Assembly (NCBI GenBank): GCA_030619415.1
Contig: JAUXBM010000109.1
Span: 1 to 6,271 of the forward strand
DNA: 6,271 nt
Direction of reading: 5' to 3'
DNA from: Chlorobiota bacterium
Lineage (GTDB): Bacteria; Bacteroidota; Bacteroidia; Bacteroidales; F082
In this document: piece by piece, positions 5,839 through 6,271 of the stretch
Numbering within the stretch: position 1 is the first letter of the stretch
Layout of the letters: every line of letters starts with the position of its first letter
Notes under the pieces: generated by a model
What the model saw: the letters and a program-made list of their open reading frames with translations, nothing else
Told to the model about the DNA's origin: nothing
Databases searched by the model: none
Translations under genes and position numbers: made by a program

Positions 5839-6271
5839 TTACTTATCCATAATGGCCCAATCAGGCATAATATCAGGGCTAAAACCAAATATAAATGTGC
5901 CCCAATAATAGGTGATCAGTGTAATCGTAATGGCACCGATAATGTTAAGGATAAATCCGGTTTTCGCCATTTGAATAACTTTTATTCTGTTCGATCCAAA
6001 AATAATGGCATTGGGAGGCGTGGCAACAGGAAGCATGAAAGCCATAGAAGCACTCACGGTTGCGGGGAGCATAAAAAGTAATGGATGAATATGAATTGTC
6101 ACCGATAGTCCGGCCAGAATGGGTAGTAACATTTCGGTGGTAGCGGTATTGGAGGTAAGTTCCGTGAGGAAAGTCATTCCGATGGCAATAATAAATATGA
6201 TGAATATCGGGTGCATACCAGCCACGCCGCTCAATTGTTCGCCAAACCACAGCGACAGGCCCGATTCTTTA
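5839..6271 (-). CDS. DASS/SLC13-family sodium:anion symporter, C-terminal part (cut by window edge)
   Basis: C-terminal 143 residues of an inner-membrane secondary transporter of the divalent anion:Na+ symporter family, whose members import dicarboxylates, sulfate and related anions with sodium. The frame is open to the right edge (in-frame codons start at 6270), so the N-terminal part lies outside. The family signatures are clear: ELTSNTATTEMLLPIL (fragment residues about 36-52) holds the second SNT ion/substrate-binding motif. ASMAFMLPVATPPNAIIFGS (about 74-93) matches the conserved sodium:sulfate symporter C-terminal pattern ending in PPNAI. Hydrophobic segments at about 21-35, 43-60, 62-80 and 104-124 follow family topology. 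The first internal methionine (fragment residue 19) is not the true start, because family homology continues upstream (GLSLWFGEQL). The choice among dicarboxylate, sulfate or other anion cannot be made from this part. It leads into the EamA gene with a 19-base gap. Confidence 0.92.
   Translation of the reverse strand, partial: KESGLSLWFGEQLSGVAGMHPIFIIFIIAIGMTFLTELTSNTATTEMLLPILAGLSVTIHIHPLLFMLPATVSASMAFMLPVATPPNAIIFGSNRIKVIQMAKTGFILNIIGAITITLITYYWGTFIFGFSPDIMPDWAIMDK

Noticed and set aside
5945..6250. 101-codon open frame on the minus strand inside the symporter gene
   Set aside because: Shadow of the DASS coding frame, which carries the SNT and PPNAI signatures.
1..6271. CRISPR array, tRNA/rRNA, prophage, toxin-antitoxin or defence genes
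   Set aside because: Looked for on both strands; no regular repeat-spacer array, no RNA gene signature and no diagnostic protein family seen.

Overview
The window looks like chromosomal core DNA from a member of the Bacteroidota. The evidence is consistent across features. There is a cysteine-free type B ribosomal protein L31, and a roughly 392-residue GlmU-like protein of the kind typical of this phylum. Two upstream regions carry exact matches to the Bacteroidota -7 promoter motif TAnnTTTG. The larger genes have A-rich or weak ribosome-binding regions instead of strong Shine-Dalgarno sequences. I cannot place it below phylum level.

Left part, + strand (1-4214): L31 (74-340) is closed by a strong intrinsic terminator (359-391). 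Next come a GlmU-family sugar nucleotidyltransferase/acetyltransferase (466-1644) with its own promoter, a 128-base leader with an unusual SD-like sequence and a small hairpin, and a full-length ATP-dependent protease Lon (1773-4214). These are housekeeping genes: ribosome structure, probable cell-envelope precursor synthesis, and protein quality control. They look like separate transcription units more than one operon.

Middle part (4215-4904): about 400 bases after lon have no convincing gene. They are dense in palindromes and short repeats: a perfect 7-3-7 palindrome just after the lon stop, a 23-base direct repeat in two copies 90 bases apart, and two long-range inverted repeats. This looks like an intergenic repeat element (REP/MITE-like). 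A small - strand gene (4632-4778, 48 aa) follows, with a strong GGAGG ribosome-binding site and a perfect 18-base palindrome overlapping a TATAAT box. I do not recognise its product. A nested inverted repeat lies between it and the next - strand gene.

Right part, - strand (4905-6271): the C-terminal part of a DASS/SLC13-type sodium-coupled anion symporter runs in from the right edge. It is followed 19 bases later by a complete EamA/DMT-family ten-helix transporter. The two are probably co-transcribed and converge on lon across the repeat-rich spacer.

I see no phage, CRISPR, toxin-antitoxin, defence or biosynthetic cluster here, and no clear undescribed multi-gene system. The items most worth a second look are the small - strand gene with its operator-like palindrome and the repeat element behind lon.
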